From positions 5,267,698 to 5,331,697 of the forward strand of contig OZ037765.1 in the NCBI GenBank assembly GCA_964035545.1: 64,000 bases of DNA, read 5' to 3'. The position numbers and the translations under genes were made by a program. How positions within the stretch are numbered: the first letter of the stretch is position 1; every line of letters starts with the position of its first letter. The notes beneath the pieces are model-generated. The model saw only the letters and a program-made list of their open reading frames with translations, did no database searches and was not told the DNA's origin. Positions 1 through 12,936 of this stretch are shown here, piece by piece. This DNA comes from Bugula neritina. Lineage: Eukaryota > Bryozoa > Gymnolaemata > Cheilostomatida > Bugulidae.

Positions 1-249
1 TTGTGCAGTTATTATTAATATATTTATCAGGTGTATAAAGTAGATTTTAAACTGTTGATACATATATATAATAACTTATAAGCTTATGTCACAGTTGTAA
101 ATACTTATTAGAAATATCTAGCCACTGTCATATAAAAGCAAAATGCATATATATACTGTATTAACTAATACAAGGCAATTTCAGTATTGTGCCATGTTGT
201 AAGATTGATGGGTATCACAGTATAAGACATGATAGTAAGTTTATCTCAC

Positions 250-2752
250 CATTTAGCTTGCCTCTCATAATCTCCGTAGTCTTTTTCTTTAAACTCTGAC
301 AGCCCACCAATTAGCTTTGTGAATGGTCTACAAACAGAGTGCAGCATAATAATTATTATATAGTGCAAATCTAGATTAATGGTCTTAATTTAGAGAAATA
401 CTAGTAAGTTTTACAGAGTCAACCATAGTATATGGGAAATAAATTAAGTTTTCATCAACAAAAATGTCTCAATTATTTGCAGTATGAGTTTCAAATTTGG
501 GCTCAAAACAAGCTACCTTTCATGCAATGGAAATTTGTATCAAGCGCTAAGCCCTGTGCTATGGTGCTACTCAACATTCTATATAAATTTCAATGCAGGA
601 CTGACATTTTTATTTTTGTATCACGTACTAGTAATTTCATGCAAAAGCAGATTTTTCAACTTTTTTTCACAAGCAGTACCAAATGTTCTTTTGAATGTAT
701 TTTTGCATAAGTTTAAGCATGTAAAAGTAGGAAGTTTAGTATATTATAGCCTACTCTCTGTTGAGTGTAAAAAGCTCTACTCCGGGATGGCAGGCTATGA
801 CATTAGCTGTTCTTCTGTCCTCATTTATCAACGCCTTCTCACCAAAATATTCACCCTTGCCTAACTGTCTGATTTCTCTTGGCTCCTTCTGACCAACCAC
901 ATTCTGAGTGACCTTGACTTTGCCATCAGATATTATGTAGAAAGTATCTCCAACCTCTCCTTCCCGAATAATGTGTTCTCCTGACTCAAAGAAATCCTGT
1001 CAAGAAAACCAGAATTTAATGTTGTAAAATTTTCTGTCTGAAGCTATAACTCTCGGTTATAATGCTTTTTTCTCACTAAACTTTTATGCCAATAGACCTT
1101 TTTCTAATGCTTTTTGTATTTAATTTGTAATGAAGAGTTGTGCCTCCTTAGCAGGTACATACATACTTCAACTTCATTATCGAACAATCTCATTAAAAAT
1201 TCAAAGTTTGGCTGCTACATAAAACCTACACTATACCATATTATTTTAGTAATTACAGCACACATATTAGTATTTTGGGGAAAAATATTCAGCAGTATTT
1301 TTTAGTAAATTCTAAACAAAAATGAACTTGAAGCATTTTTCATGGTCATTTGTTTATTGAGAAGTGCTGCTGCAGCAGCAAGAATATAATATATCCTATT
1401 AATCATTTGGCATGCTGCAGGTGCCACCACGTGCTGATAGGTTATTAGGCACAATTCGTTTTCAGATGTTTTAAAAAATTGGAATATAAAAGTATGATTC
1501 ATACCACTTCCAATGAGTCAGCTATTTTGAAGAGGTCTTCTTTACTCAGCATTTGTAGATACTTCACGCTTCAACAAATATAAAAAACAAATGCTATCAT
1601 AAAACATTGTAGTTATATATATTTAAAAAGTTATTTAATTTGAAAACTTGTAACATATTAAATATAATTGACAGCAGTTATACAAGTGGTTACATTTTTG
1701 TCATATTTTTAGTTTTCTTATTATTTTATCAGTGAAAGCCATTTTACCTGGCAAGAAACTCTCTCCGTTTTTGCTGCTGTTCTATGCCAGTAGTCACCAT
1801 GATTGATTGAAACACTCTCCGCTCCAAGTACCATATCTTGGCATCTCTGAAAGCTACAGAAAAATAAGTACAATGTGTGGATGCAAATATAATTGCTACT
1901 CCATTTTTAGCACAGATGCTTCAGCATTATTTCCATTGAGTCAAAGATTATAGTATATTCTCAAAATTTTTAGTAAAATTTTGTATAATTTTTTTTCATT
2001 ACATAATAAATAATTTTCAAAACTGTTATAGGAGCTTATAAAATTTTATGGTTGATATTGGCTTTCTCCAAATAAAAAACTCATTGGTAAATACTTCAAT
2101 GAGCTCTTAATTTAAAAGTAAATATATTAATAAACTTTTTATTGTAATTGTATTTTGGAATATTAAGTTAGTATCATGATTATCACACTAACAAAAATAT
2201 TACATTTTAAAACTATATGTGTGACTTTAGAAACAGTTAACATTCACGTAATTATTTTTACTAGATTTCTTAAAAATAATTTTCGCTGCTATATAATATT
2301 TTGACTTGAGATTATACCTCTAATTGAAGCGGTTCTTTTGCAGCCGTATAGGATAGCCAGTTCTCCGAATGCAGAACCAGGAAGTATTTGTCCAACTGGA
2401 CTGCCATTCTTCAACACCTCCAGGGTTCCTTCTGCAAGTGGACCAGAACTACATTATATTGCAACACTCGGCCATATGCTATAATATATACATTATAGAT
2501 ACACTATGCAACACTCTGTTATACACTGTTACCTTAACTATAATATATACCAAGCTACAGCATACAACATGCTGTTACATTGTGACTTACACTAAAGCAT
2601 GTATGCAACATACTGTTATACACTGTTACTTTCACTATCATATATAGATACCTATACATTATACAATACACTCTCACAATAATTAGACCTACACTATGAA
2701 ATGTGCGTAGCTACATTATAAAACATACTGTCACACGATGACCTACACTATA

Positions 2753-2835
<83 letters not shown>

Positions 2836-5800
2836 AGCACTTTTAACTGCAATCAATGCGACAAAACTTTATCTAAGTCATGCTAACTTGAATGACTTGC
2901 GTAACTGCTAAATTCACTGACTTAAATAACTGTACTTTAACTAAACTCATGCATATTATACTGACAGAAAAAGATTCTTATATAAAAATGAAGGTATTAA
3001 ACTTTAAAAGTATTGCGTGTTCTTCAACATCTTTATTGATGAAGTTAATACAAAAATTGATTCCCATATTTTGAGATTCACAGGTAATAGTTGGTAAGAA
3101 CATGCTCTGGAGCTATTTCGCTTCTGTCCGGCATGTTTGAAGAAAACATAAAAGCATTGTATAATCTTGACGGCATTTATTAATAACCACACAGTCAGCA
3201 TGGCAAAGTTATTCAATTTACTAAATCCTATAAAAAGAATAGAAAGTAAAAGCAGGCAACTCCTAAGGTTTCTAACTTTTAATGTAATTATTATTATTGA
3301 TGTCTTTCACTTAAGCTGATGAAGCTGATTGATTTAACTGCTATTTTATTGTAATTTTCCAAAAACTGAAGTTCATAAGTATTTCAATCTTAAACCACTT
3401 AGAAGCTCTACATTATATGAGTATAAGCCAATATGTAATAGGTTTTCTATGCTGCTACTTAGGTAAACGTTCTATTTCTTCTATAAATCGCTTGCATAGA
3501 ATGCATTATATGTGAAAACCATCATTTATCAACTATATATTAATTTAAGAACTTTTCTGTCAACTGGTTGACTTAAATTCACACTGAATATAATTTATCA
3601 AGTTTATATGTGTATAATTATTATATACATAAACATTACATAAACATTACATATACCTTACATATACATTACATATACATTACATATACATTACATATAC
3701 CTTACATATACATTACATATACATTACATATACATTACATATACATTACATGTACATTACATATACACTATATATACACTATATATATATTATATATATA
3801 TTATATATATATATACACTATACATATAATATGTTTGTGTGTGTAAACAAGCATATGCTTGAATAAACTTACTTGCGGACACGAAGAAGTCGTCTCCAGG
3901 CTCATTCTCCTTGATTATATACTCTCCCTGCTTGTAGCTCTTCTCCTTCATGCAGCTCACAATCGCATGCATCTGATTCTTGTCCAAATTTTTCAAAAAG
4001 TCATTTTCTTTCAGCGCAGTTTTAATCAAATTCTTTGAGCTGCAAAATACATGCAATTTTTCTTGCTTCCAAGTTTTTACCAACAACCTCTACTTCTATG
4101 ATGCTTTCAACATTATTTAATGTGTTTTTGATATTACGAATTATGTGGCATATTATGTGAACCACTACTACTTGCAATGCAAATTATGGCTTAGTTTATC
4201 ATACACCTCATCCTTGATAGCAGCCTTATATTAGTTTTGATAAATATTAATTCAAAATAATTAATTAATATTGATTATGACTACCACAATTATGCAGCAA
4301 ATTTTTATTAAGCAAATAATAAAACTTACTATCCTTTGCCATCTTTAAAATTTGTGAAAGCTCAGTGTGTAACAGTTGTAGTATTTACAAAACTACAGAT
4401 AGCATTGTACTATGTATCGGTTATATAGTATGGTCTCTGGTAGTATATATTGCGTGTAGACTGTTTGAATCATCCCATGCAAGCTGCAATCAGCTATATA
4501 ACACTTGTAAACACACAAATAATTAATGATATACAATGACTACGTTGCTATATATCAACATGATTGTGTATCATAGAAAGTGCATGTAAGTATATTTAAG
4601 ACAGACTAAAAGCTGGGATATTGTATGAATTGATAGAAAAATATTATTATGCTATTGCTTTTGCATATTTATCCTCAATCAAAAAAATGATATCACAGTA
4701 AACTTGTTTACTATTTTAAGTTCGCCTATTTTATGATAAATAATATAACATAGGCCTATTTAATTTTGCAGCTGTAGCTACATGGCTCAGAATTTGATAT
4801 CCTAGAATTGTTTTACCATGAGCAGTTGTTTAAAACCTAATTACTTGCAAGCCAGCTTTTTTGCAGGGAAGAGAGACGGGAAGCAAAGACTAAGAACTTC
4901 TCACTCATAACTGTTGACATAAGCAGCAAAATTTGCTGAACTTATATATCTGCTGGTGTTAACTTTGCAGAGTTTAAATCAAGCCGAACATTTAGGCCTA
5001 TATAGTAAGGGCACTTCAACCCCATCATAGCAATTGGCATGATATTTTACTACTAATATAGACTTATAATTAATTACTCTCTTTCATACAGGTGAAGGTT
5101 AATGAGCAATAAAACAGTTTTATGGTCATAAAACTAACTTGTAGCAACAAAAGCATATTTGTATTCTAGTGATGCAAGTTCTTTCACACACACTTTAAGC
5201 TTTGTAAATCAATTAGTGGGATTCTGTTTAGATAAATTGAGGAACAGTTTCAACTTCAAATTTTCTATGATTATTCACTTTAGACTTAGTTAAACTTATT
5301 TTGCTTAGTCTCACTGAGTTAGCTTCTATCAAAAGGATATTATATTTATTCAGTTAGCTATTCTGTCTGCGGAAGTAGCAACTTGTATTTTAAATTTATA
5401 ATTGCCTAATTATAAATAAGAAGGCGCCTTATACCACACTGTATATAAGATACTTGCAGTAATATTGATGGGCACACTTTTAATATGTGATTATATTGGA
5501 GTAACTATTGAGTAAAGTTAATTATCCTCTTAATACAGCAGCTAGTCTTAGATTCATTGCCACAGGAAATCTCTAGGGACCGAATGTATATAAATAAGAG
5601 AAATGCAAACAGCTTAGCACGTAATAACTTATATGCTATGCTTCCTTCTAACCGGAGCAAACTTAAAAGATGTAGAACAAAATGCTTCAGAATATAAAAT
5701 TAGTTGCAACTTCTGCTTTAATTAGAACATTAGTGTATTGGATTTCTTCTTGAACCAACCAAGAAAAATTACAAGAAAAGCCTTGTAAAATTCATCTCCC

Positions 5801-8800
5801 TGCAAATAATTCTGATTACGACTAATTCTTGAGCTCATTATTTTTGTTTCATTGTTATAGCTAACAACTATACTATGTTTTAAAAGTTTGGTCAACACGT
5901 TCAATCAAAGCAAATACTGTTGGACATGTTCTAGAATCTAGAATATACATTGTGTACTATATAGGCTACTATTTTGCCCTACTATATGGCTGTGCATCAG
6001 CATGCACTCATGGTAAGAAGTGGCTCATCACAAGCTGCTTTGATATTACGAGTGCACTTACGTTAAAGTTTATCTCATCCTCAAGAGTTCTTATCATCAG
6101 GTATACAACCAGAGAGTTTGTAATTGGATATTATATGGCATATTATAGCTCACACTAATCACTAATGTTACTTGCCAATCTGGTTTGTGTGTTATGGTGT
6201 AGACATAACCATAGAGTGACTTGTTGCAATTTAGTCAATTTTAAAAGAAATTTGTTTTCTAGAGTTAAAATTTTTGACAATACCAAATACATAATCAATA
6301 ACAAATATGCTAACCAAAAATACGGTTTGTACCAGTATAGTTGGGTAAGCCTTTCTTATCTTCTTCTTAACATAGATTATATTTTAGTTCCTTATAAGTA
6401 AAACTAATCAATTTTGTTTGATGTGAGAACCCTCACCCTCCCCCCTCCCCCTTTATGGAAAGGATTTATTGTAGCAAAGAGGCAATTATGACTGATTGCT
6501 CTTCCTAAAATAACCAATGGTCTTTACTCAGATTCTTAACTCACTAAACTCAATTGTTTACTGAGCCAGTGCTCTAACGACTAGACTACAGCTGCTCCCT
6601 TCATTTTATAATAACCTGCTTGACTACAATTTAATTTAAAAGCAAGATGAACTACCATGATTTGTACTTGTGCGTGCTCTTAAATAGTCGTTGACATTGG
6701 AAAGTTTTAAGACATCGAAACTTTAAGCTTGACAGTATACAATATGGCTATAAATATTTGCAGGTAACTCAGCCGTATTTTCTACGCTGCCGCAAGCTGC
6801 AAGAATCAGCTACATCTTGTTACTGATTGAGTAGCTGTCTCTACTTTAAATTAGCTTTCTTTATTTACATCATGTTACTGCTTGAAGGATTATCAACAGT
6901 TGTTAGTCTGTCTAACATAATTCAATCAACCAGCTTACATTTCTCTGCTTGCTATATGAAAGTATATTGTAATAAAGAACTGTATCTTGGCCACTTAAAA
7001 TAATTATGCTAGATAGTTTAATGCTGGTAACTGCTTTAGTTGTAAGACAGTTGTAATTTGTTAATGATTGTGCAGCTTTATGCAGAGTTGCTATCAGGAT
7101 CTCTCTGCGTTGCTACAGTCTGCATGCACGAAGAAGTCGATACCATTGCATAAGCATTGCGAAACTAAGTTAAAGTAATACCTTAGATCTTTCTCGTGAT
7201 GTTTTAGGTCAATAGTAGCAGTACGCAACACCAAACTTTCTCCCGAAACTGCATCCTTTTTCGTCTTCTGTTTGGCTAGTATCCCTTCTTCCTAAAAACA
7301 AATTAACATTTCACACTGCTCATAGCTATGGATTTGTGGTTTATCTTATAGTTGTAGTTTCATGAAAATGTTTTCACACATCGAAAAATCTGTTTGTGAA
7401 GCAGTGGAAACACAATAAATATGATGCACCAAGTTACAGCTTCGTGGTGTATATTTTATTGCAGTATTGTTCGCTTTTAGATACTGGTTTATTTGCTAAA
7501 ATTAATTTATATTACTTGTGATGGGTAATAAAACATTGTCTAACAAATATCTCAACATCATAATAGTATACATCAGCATTATGCATTATAGTTATTGAAC
7601 TAACCAATTTTATTTTGCCTTTTTGTACTTGTAATGAAGCAATTCTTCTTTGAGTATCATTACATAACTACTTGTTATATTTTCCATAAGGTCAATTTGC
7701 AAGATAAAAGGCGTTTCTATTTACATCTTCATAATAAATTCAATGTTGAAATAGTTGCCTTTAGTGCTCAAGGAGCTAGGACTATTAACAATATTTAGCT
7801 GCCTCAGCTTCTAAACATTGGGAGGGATTAAACACCTATTAACTGGGCATCAAATATTTTAGATGTTATTTGAATTTAACTAATAATTATTCAGCGTATC
7901 TGGTAATGAAATCCATCTCTAGCCATATAGAACATCTGTAAAATAATTTTGCCCCTACTGTGATTCGAACCCGAGACCTCTGGCTTGCTAGCAAGTGTAT
8001 TAACCATTACACCACAGGACCATTGGGTAAACTCAACACTATACAAAATCGTTTTTACAGTGATGACTGCAGCTAAAATTAGAGTCTAAACTTTAGATAA
8101 ATAAATGTAATGTATCAAAAACATTGAGCAAAAATTATACAAATGCTACTCAACATCTGAGCTTGGCTAATTGTTGTTTCCAAACCAGCATGTTTCAACA
8201 TTTACCGGAGGTTTCGTCTAATGTCTTGTATATTATTTAAGGTAGGCTATGCATTTCTTGCCATTTTACTCACTGAAAAGAATTACTCCAAGTCTGCCTT
8301 ATTTTGTACTTGATCTTTCAAGAGCAGATTTATAAAAGGTCTTATAGGTTGAGTAGATATTTAAATACAAAAGAATACTTACTGCTTCATAAGGCACAAA
8401 CCGCTCTCATTTATAAATACAATAAAAACAATTTGCTTATAATTCCTTTACCTGCCGTATACATAACCGTATACTCATTAAACCAAGTAAAGTACAGGAA
8501 ATTAAGACTAACAAAAGTTTTATTTCAAGTTGACACTACGAATATGTTTTGGTAATGCATATTGTAATTGCAGGAGTAAAACACTGAAAGTTACAACTTT
8601 ATACAATATTATGCGACTTTAAATAACCGCTTATAGAACATTGATGAGTGCGCACCCCTAGTTGTAGTATGTAAATCACAATTGATGTCTTGTCAAAATT
8701 ATTACTTGACAAGATAACTATATTATTGGATAATTAGAAATGAGTAGAAATTAATTGCTTGCATGTACATATTAAGATATTAGATAGGCTGTAACAAGGG

Positions 8801-10393
8801 TCCTCTGATAGCAAGGCATAGTATTCTAACTGAGAGCTCAATTAGAATGATGATTTAATTACACTGGAAAGTATTCTGAATTAAAAATTCAGACAACAAA
8901 GCTGTCAATTCACATGTTTTATGAAACATACAACAAAAAATTAAATATGTCCACACTGCACAAATTAATTTAATAGTTTGATTCTAAATATATTTTAGAG
9001 CTACCTAAAAATGGTTGATATGCTGAAAACTAATTATTGTGATATTTACTGATAGGATCACTATGAGCATATTATTGTTGAACAATATAATATGGCAAGA
9101 ATTTATTTATTGCTGTTAACAGCACTACCTCATTTCTTGACTTACCTGAACAGTGGCGAGAATATCAGGCTTGCCTCTCATCACCTTTTGCTGTAGAACA
9201 CTCTTCACTTTGTCCAACTCTTCGTGCAGTTTCGTCACCTCAGCTATCTTGCTTTCTAGCTGCTCTTTGCTCTCTTCTAGTTGTCTCGCGTGCTCTTCAT
9301 TCTGTTTCTAAATAAAACAGAGGCATGTGATAACTAAACCTTTAACTCACGAAAGTTTGTAGTCACTATTCCTGCTATGTGAGAACATCTAATGGAAAAG
9401 TTTAAATTAAATCTGGCTTATTCATATGTAATATAAGATTTTGACTAGATGCTCTTTCTAACATCACCAATGGCCTTTACTGGAGTTCGAACCTGTGACT
9501 TTATGTTTACTAAGCTAAACTCTAACCCCTAGACTATACGGCTAACAATTCATCTATCAGAATAGTATTCTAATAACCAACTCCAATTTTATTGCAGCAA
9601 CTTATCACAATATTATTCCGGTGCATAAATTAAAATAATTAAAACAGTTATAGATATAATTATGCATATAACTTCTATGACTGCAAAATTGATGTTGACA
9701 GCGCATGTCTTTCAATGCAACAGATTTCTTGTGTTAAATAACCAACAACAATAATAATTTAAATGTACATGGTGTTGTATTTAAAATTATCAATAAAATA
9801 GTGTAAAATCCATATTATATGATAGTTTCCAAATTGAAGGAAATCTGCTTCATACAGTTAAAAACTGGATAACACCAACACGTTAATACATATACCTATA
9901 GCATAATGAACTGCAATGTGTATCAAATCATAGCGTGTAAATATTAAAACTCCCCTGTTAATATTTAGCCACAATTCAATGTGTTTCACTTACATTAAAG
10001 CATTACTCCAACTATTGCGTTGCAGGTTACATTTTCCACTGTTAATAAATAAAATATAATATAAACATTGTATTTTATCATTTCAACAAATATTGTACCT
10101 AAATTGGGCTATTAGTTATAACTTATATCTATATAATATTATGATTTGTATGCATGGCATGAAACTAAGCTCATACGAATTGGTATACCAAGTGCAACAG
10201 TTGCACTATGTTAGCCAGATACTTATATATTAAAATACCCGATATTCAGATAGTAAAATATAATCACCGTATTATATTCTATGCATACCTTATACTCATC
10301 AACTTGGGATTTAAGTTGCAGAATCATTTCCTCAACTTTGTTTACATCATACACTTCTCCATTTAGCACTAGTTTTCCATGTTGATTTCCCAT
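250..10393 (-). CDS. PRKG: cGMP-dependent protein kinase (PKG), 5' part of gene, continues off the left edge
   Basis: PKG is a cytosolic or membrane-bound Ser/Thr kinase activated by cGMP. Nine exons are visible, in transcript order: 10393-10289, 9307-9146, 7291-7182, 4039-3873, 2431-2318, 1853-1748, 1568-1505, 996-755, 327-250. They give 382 codons with consistent phase. Residues 1-6 are MGNQHG, a possible N-myristoylation site as in vertebrate PKG II. Residues about 15-80 are a charged, leucine-rich coiled coil. [10 protein letters not shown] at about 99-108 resembles the autoinhibitory segment. CNB-A covers about 130-245 with cassette [19 protein letters not shown] covers about 248-375 with [16 protein letters not shown]. 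Both cassettes keep the Glu and Arg that bind cyclic nucleotide. The last visible exon carries TKLIGGL, just before the kinase domain; the kinase exons must lie left of position 1. The start is the ATG at 10393 in context ACAATGG. The family is certain; PKG I versus PKG II type is not. Confidence 0.94.
2460..2831. repeat. degenerate TA-rich minisatellite followed by a (TA)n microsatellite
   Basis: Imprecise repeats built on TATACACTGTTACcTT-like and CTATAATATATA-like segments run from about 2460 to 2755. A pure TA run follows at 2756-2831, about 38 dinucleotides. It lies in the PKG intron between the exons at 2318-2431 and 3873-4039. No coding potential. Confidence 0.85.
3629..3830. repeat. 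tandem repeat with an 11-bp unit (CATTACATATA)
   Basis: The unit CATTACATATA repeats about a dozen times with single-base changes, then decays into TATA-rich sequence. It sits in a PKG intron about 40 bp from the end of the exon at 3873-4039. The open frame across it is a low-complexity artefact. Confidence 0.85.
6421..6601 (-). repeat. tRNA-derived SINE, copy A
   Basis: Read on the minus strand, the right end begins with a tRNA-like head: CAGCTGTAGTCTAGTCGTTA resembles a pol III A box. A shared body follows containing CATTGGTTATTTTAGGAAGA and AGTCATAATTGC. The same order of blocks occurs at 9360-9545 and 15043-15225. This copy has lost the clear B box. It lies in the large PKG intron. Confidence 0.7.
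7951..8021 (-). tRNA. tRNA-like sequence, probably a tRNA pseudogene or SINE head
   Basis: On the minus strand this 71-nt stretch has a good A box (TGGTGTAATGGTTAATAC) and a perfect B box (GGTTCGAATC). A D-stem GTGT/ATAC pairs fully, and most of the acceptor pairs (GGTCCTG against TAGGGGC). A TTTT terminator follows about 8 nt downstream. The triplet in the anticodon position reads AGC (Ala-like). However, the anticodon arm does not pair properly and the T stem has two mismatches, so a functional tRNA is doubtful. It lies in a PKG intron on the host gene's strand. Confidence 0.35.
9360..9545 (-). repeat. tRNA-derived SINE, copy B
   Basis: The best preserved of three related copies. On the minus strand it starts with a tRNA-like head (A box TATAGTCTAGGGGTTAGAG, B box GGTTCGAACTCC). 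The body contains CATTGGTGATGTTAGAAAGA, and the end reads CAGGAATAGTGACTA. Length is about 185 bp. It lies in the PKG intron between exons 1 and 2, about 50 bp from exon 2. Confidence 0.8.
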
Positions 10394-10933
10394 TGTTAGA
10401 CAGTCGTCATTCCAATGTCAAGATATTTACCCTTCTTTTACTTTGAATAGCCAAGTCTGAATACTATAGTGAGCAAAAACTGGTTACTTGTATGAGTTAA
10501 CAATGCTTATCAACTCTAAGTAGACTTAGAGATGCATAACTAGTCCGACATGTCATAAAACAACATATGCTTTATGAGGTATGCATGCACAATGTAGTGT
10601 GTGTAGAGAGCAGGGCAAAATGGAAGGTAATTCTCAAGTGACGTTCAATACGCTATGATTATATTAGCCTTAGTGTACTTCAGTACACAAAGTGTAATCA
10701 TGACATACAAACATAAGAAATTAACTACTTACTAATTATAACTAATTCTGTTATACTCTTACAGAGTAATGCTATAATATTCTGTAACCTTAGGTAGATT
10801 ATCCTTTTACTTTATATACCTTCCCACTCACTATTAGGTTATACTCCGCTACTCTGTAATAATCTGAGAACAAGAAACATTGCAATATGTTTTGTATAGA
10901 ATAACATTTGATTGTAATGGCAGATTTGGCATT

Positions 10934-11098
10934 TAGGAGCCTAGTAATGGAGAAATTGAGATAGCTTAAGTTCTTTAATTTAGTTATTAAGTTTTGGTTT
11001 GGGGCGAAGTTTGAAATTCTCTTGAGAACATAACTTCTTATGCTAAATTTCTAATCTAGAACACATGTTTATTTTCAATTTCTCCATTACTGCACCTA
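10934..11098. mobile_element. MITE-like element, family 1, copy 1
   Basis: A 165-bp non-coding element bounded by inverted repeats. The left end reads AGTAATGGAGAAATTGAG; the right end is its complement, TTCAATTTCTCCATTACT, extended by GCACCTA. Internal blocks (GAGAACATAACTTCTT and CTAATCTAGAACACA) match the copies at 47565-47725 and 50279-50439 in opposite orientation. No transposase is encoded. Confidence 0.8.
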
Positions 11099-11865
11099 CC
11101 TGAAATTTGAAGCTAAAATATTAATGCTAGCGTGGCTGGTAGGCGACTACTTAAGTTTATTGATTTAAAAAAATGAATCACAAAGAAAGAGCTGTGTCCC
11201 AGTAACTCACTGCAGAGTATAATCGCATCCAGTGGCTTAAGGTGTACTTCTATAACCACTTTCAACTTATTCAAATAAACTCTGGCATTTAAACTTTAAA
11301 TTTGCTCCTAAGTAGACACATCAAAATGTGAACATTTGTAGTTAACCAACAGGGAGTAGCTGCAGCTTAGTGGTTGGAAGGCTGAGTCAGTGTTTAGCAG
11401 ATCTTCTGTTTTTTATTGGCGATGTATTATTCAGCAATATTAGCAATAGGTACATAATTAAAAAAAACTAAATACGTTTACATAAGCACTTTCTATTCTG
11501 AGATAATTTTATTGATATTATGATATGTATTGATATGGAATGATATGCATTGCATGATGCTATGAACATAAATAATCTGATACCCGAGGGTAGCTTTGCA
11601 ATCAAATTATGTAGGATTAAGTAATTGAGTTATTGGCATTTAAAAGTTTATCAGTTTTACTGTGCTAACAATGACCACTAGTTGAAATTTTTTTTAAAGA
11701 TGAAAACTTAGTTGTAGAAAAGAAAGCTGGAGGTTGAGAAAGTTTTTTATGCGTTACAGCATAACTGCATGGTTTTGGTATCAGCTGTAACAGCAAAGCA
11801 GATAAACAATTTATAGGCTCATAATTACTCGGAGTTGCCTTCTCATTAACAACTGCTTGAAATCA

Positions 11866-11990
11866 ATACACGTGAAAGTTTAACCGCCTTTCGTGTTTAA
11901 ACTTCATTTCTATAGCCAATCAAAGCAGCAATAAGTGTCTTTGAAAGTGGCGCATCCACTACGCGTGTTTGTTGAACCGCGCAATAAGTG
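11866..11990. promoter_or_regulatory. possible promoter patch between divergent genes
   Basis: This is locally less AT-rich than its surroundings. It holds an E-box CACGTG at 11869-11874, the CCAAT-type motif GCCAATCAAA near 11914, and GGCGCATCC and ACGCGTG further on. It lies between PKG (minus) and the SRPBCC gene (plus), about 1 kb from the latter's ATG. The reading rests only on motif content and position. Confidence 0.25.
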
Positions 11991-12139
11991 AATATTTGTG
12001 TATTGATTTTTTTCTTATTGATCGGCTTGGAAGTACGAATTCCTTGGTTAATATAATATTAATATATTATGGTACTTACTAAAAATGTACGTTACGACCG
12101 TAAATCATTATTTTTCAGTATCATTAGGACTCAGTCAAA

Positions 12140-12600
12140 CTCTAAATCACAACACTATAAGTATTGCTATTAGTATTACTATTAGTATTAGTAATACTAA
12201 TAGTAATACTAATACTAATAGTAATACTAATACTAATAGTCATAGTGCAAGCACAATTTGAATTTCATCAGTCTATAAGATTAAGTATCACTATGACTAT
12301 CAGTATGAGTTTGAGTATGACATCGTGATTGAGTTTGACTAAGAGTATCACTATGACTATGAGTATCATGACTAATGTAATTATAATTATAATAGTAATA
12401 CTATAACTATGGCTGTAAGCATACATAAATGTAATAGTATAACATCAAGTTTAGCTATCAGTATCAATGACTATCACTATGAATATGAGTCTATGACTAT
12501 GAGCATGACTGCTAGTGTCAATGGAGTTGGACTATCACATTCAGTTTCACAGTATGAGTATGAGCATCACTATAAGTATAAGTATAACTATTGAGTACAA
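12140..12600. repeat. degenerate ACTA/TAGT low-complexity array
   Basis: Alternating short blocks such as AGTATTACTATTAGTATTAG and their complements form long imperfect palindromes at about 12150-12245. TATCACTATGACTATGAGTA repeats follow to about 12595. Similar arrays occur at 36030-36480, 37240-37700 and 62220-62660. The short open frames across it are compositional. Confidence 0.8.
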
Positions 12601-12936
12601 GTATTAAGTCTTAGTTAAACTTAATCATTAAGTTTGCAATTTTACTTGGCTGATTTTTACTTTTTCAAAGTTTAGTGCGAAGAAAACTTACCACTAATAT
12701 TAGAAAATTATACATATTTTGTTTTTAATGCTGTTGCAATTTAGAATATTATATTTTAAAGTTCTAACTAAATATTTGTATTAAATACTGACCTTTAAAA
12801 TATATCATAATAAATCACATGTAAAGCTGCAATAATTATCAATAAAAAGTACCATTCCATTGGATATCTAAATTTTTAAGATAAAAGTCATCTTAATATA
12901 TTTATTAAAGCTAAGGTCTGTGTGTATTTTGTGCAG

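Larger units (their letters stand above)
10394..12936. other. spacer between the divergent PKG and SRPBCC genes
   Basis: No coding exon seen. It holds a MITE copy (10934-11098), a partial SINE head on the plus strand near 11345-11400, a promoter-like patch near 11866-11990, and degenerate ACTA/TAGT arrays (12140-12600). The region must contain the start regions of both flanking genes. A TTTTGTGCAG immediately before the SRPBCC ATG suggests that gene has a 5'-UTR intron within this spacer. Confidence 0.6.

Noticed and set aside
1-249. Searched for the next PKG exon (start of the kinase domain)
   Set aside because: No phase-compatible exon with kinase homology; it must lie beyond the left edge.
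3610-3846. Tyr/Ile/Thr-rich open frame
   Set aside because: Translation of the 11-bp CATTACATATA tandem repeat.
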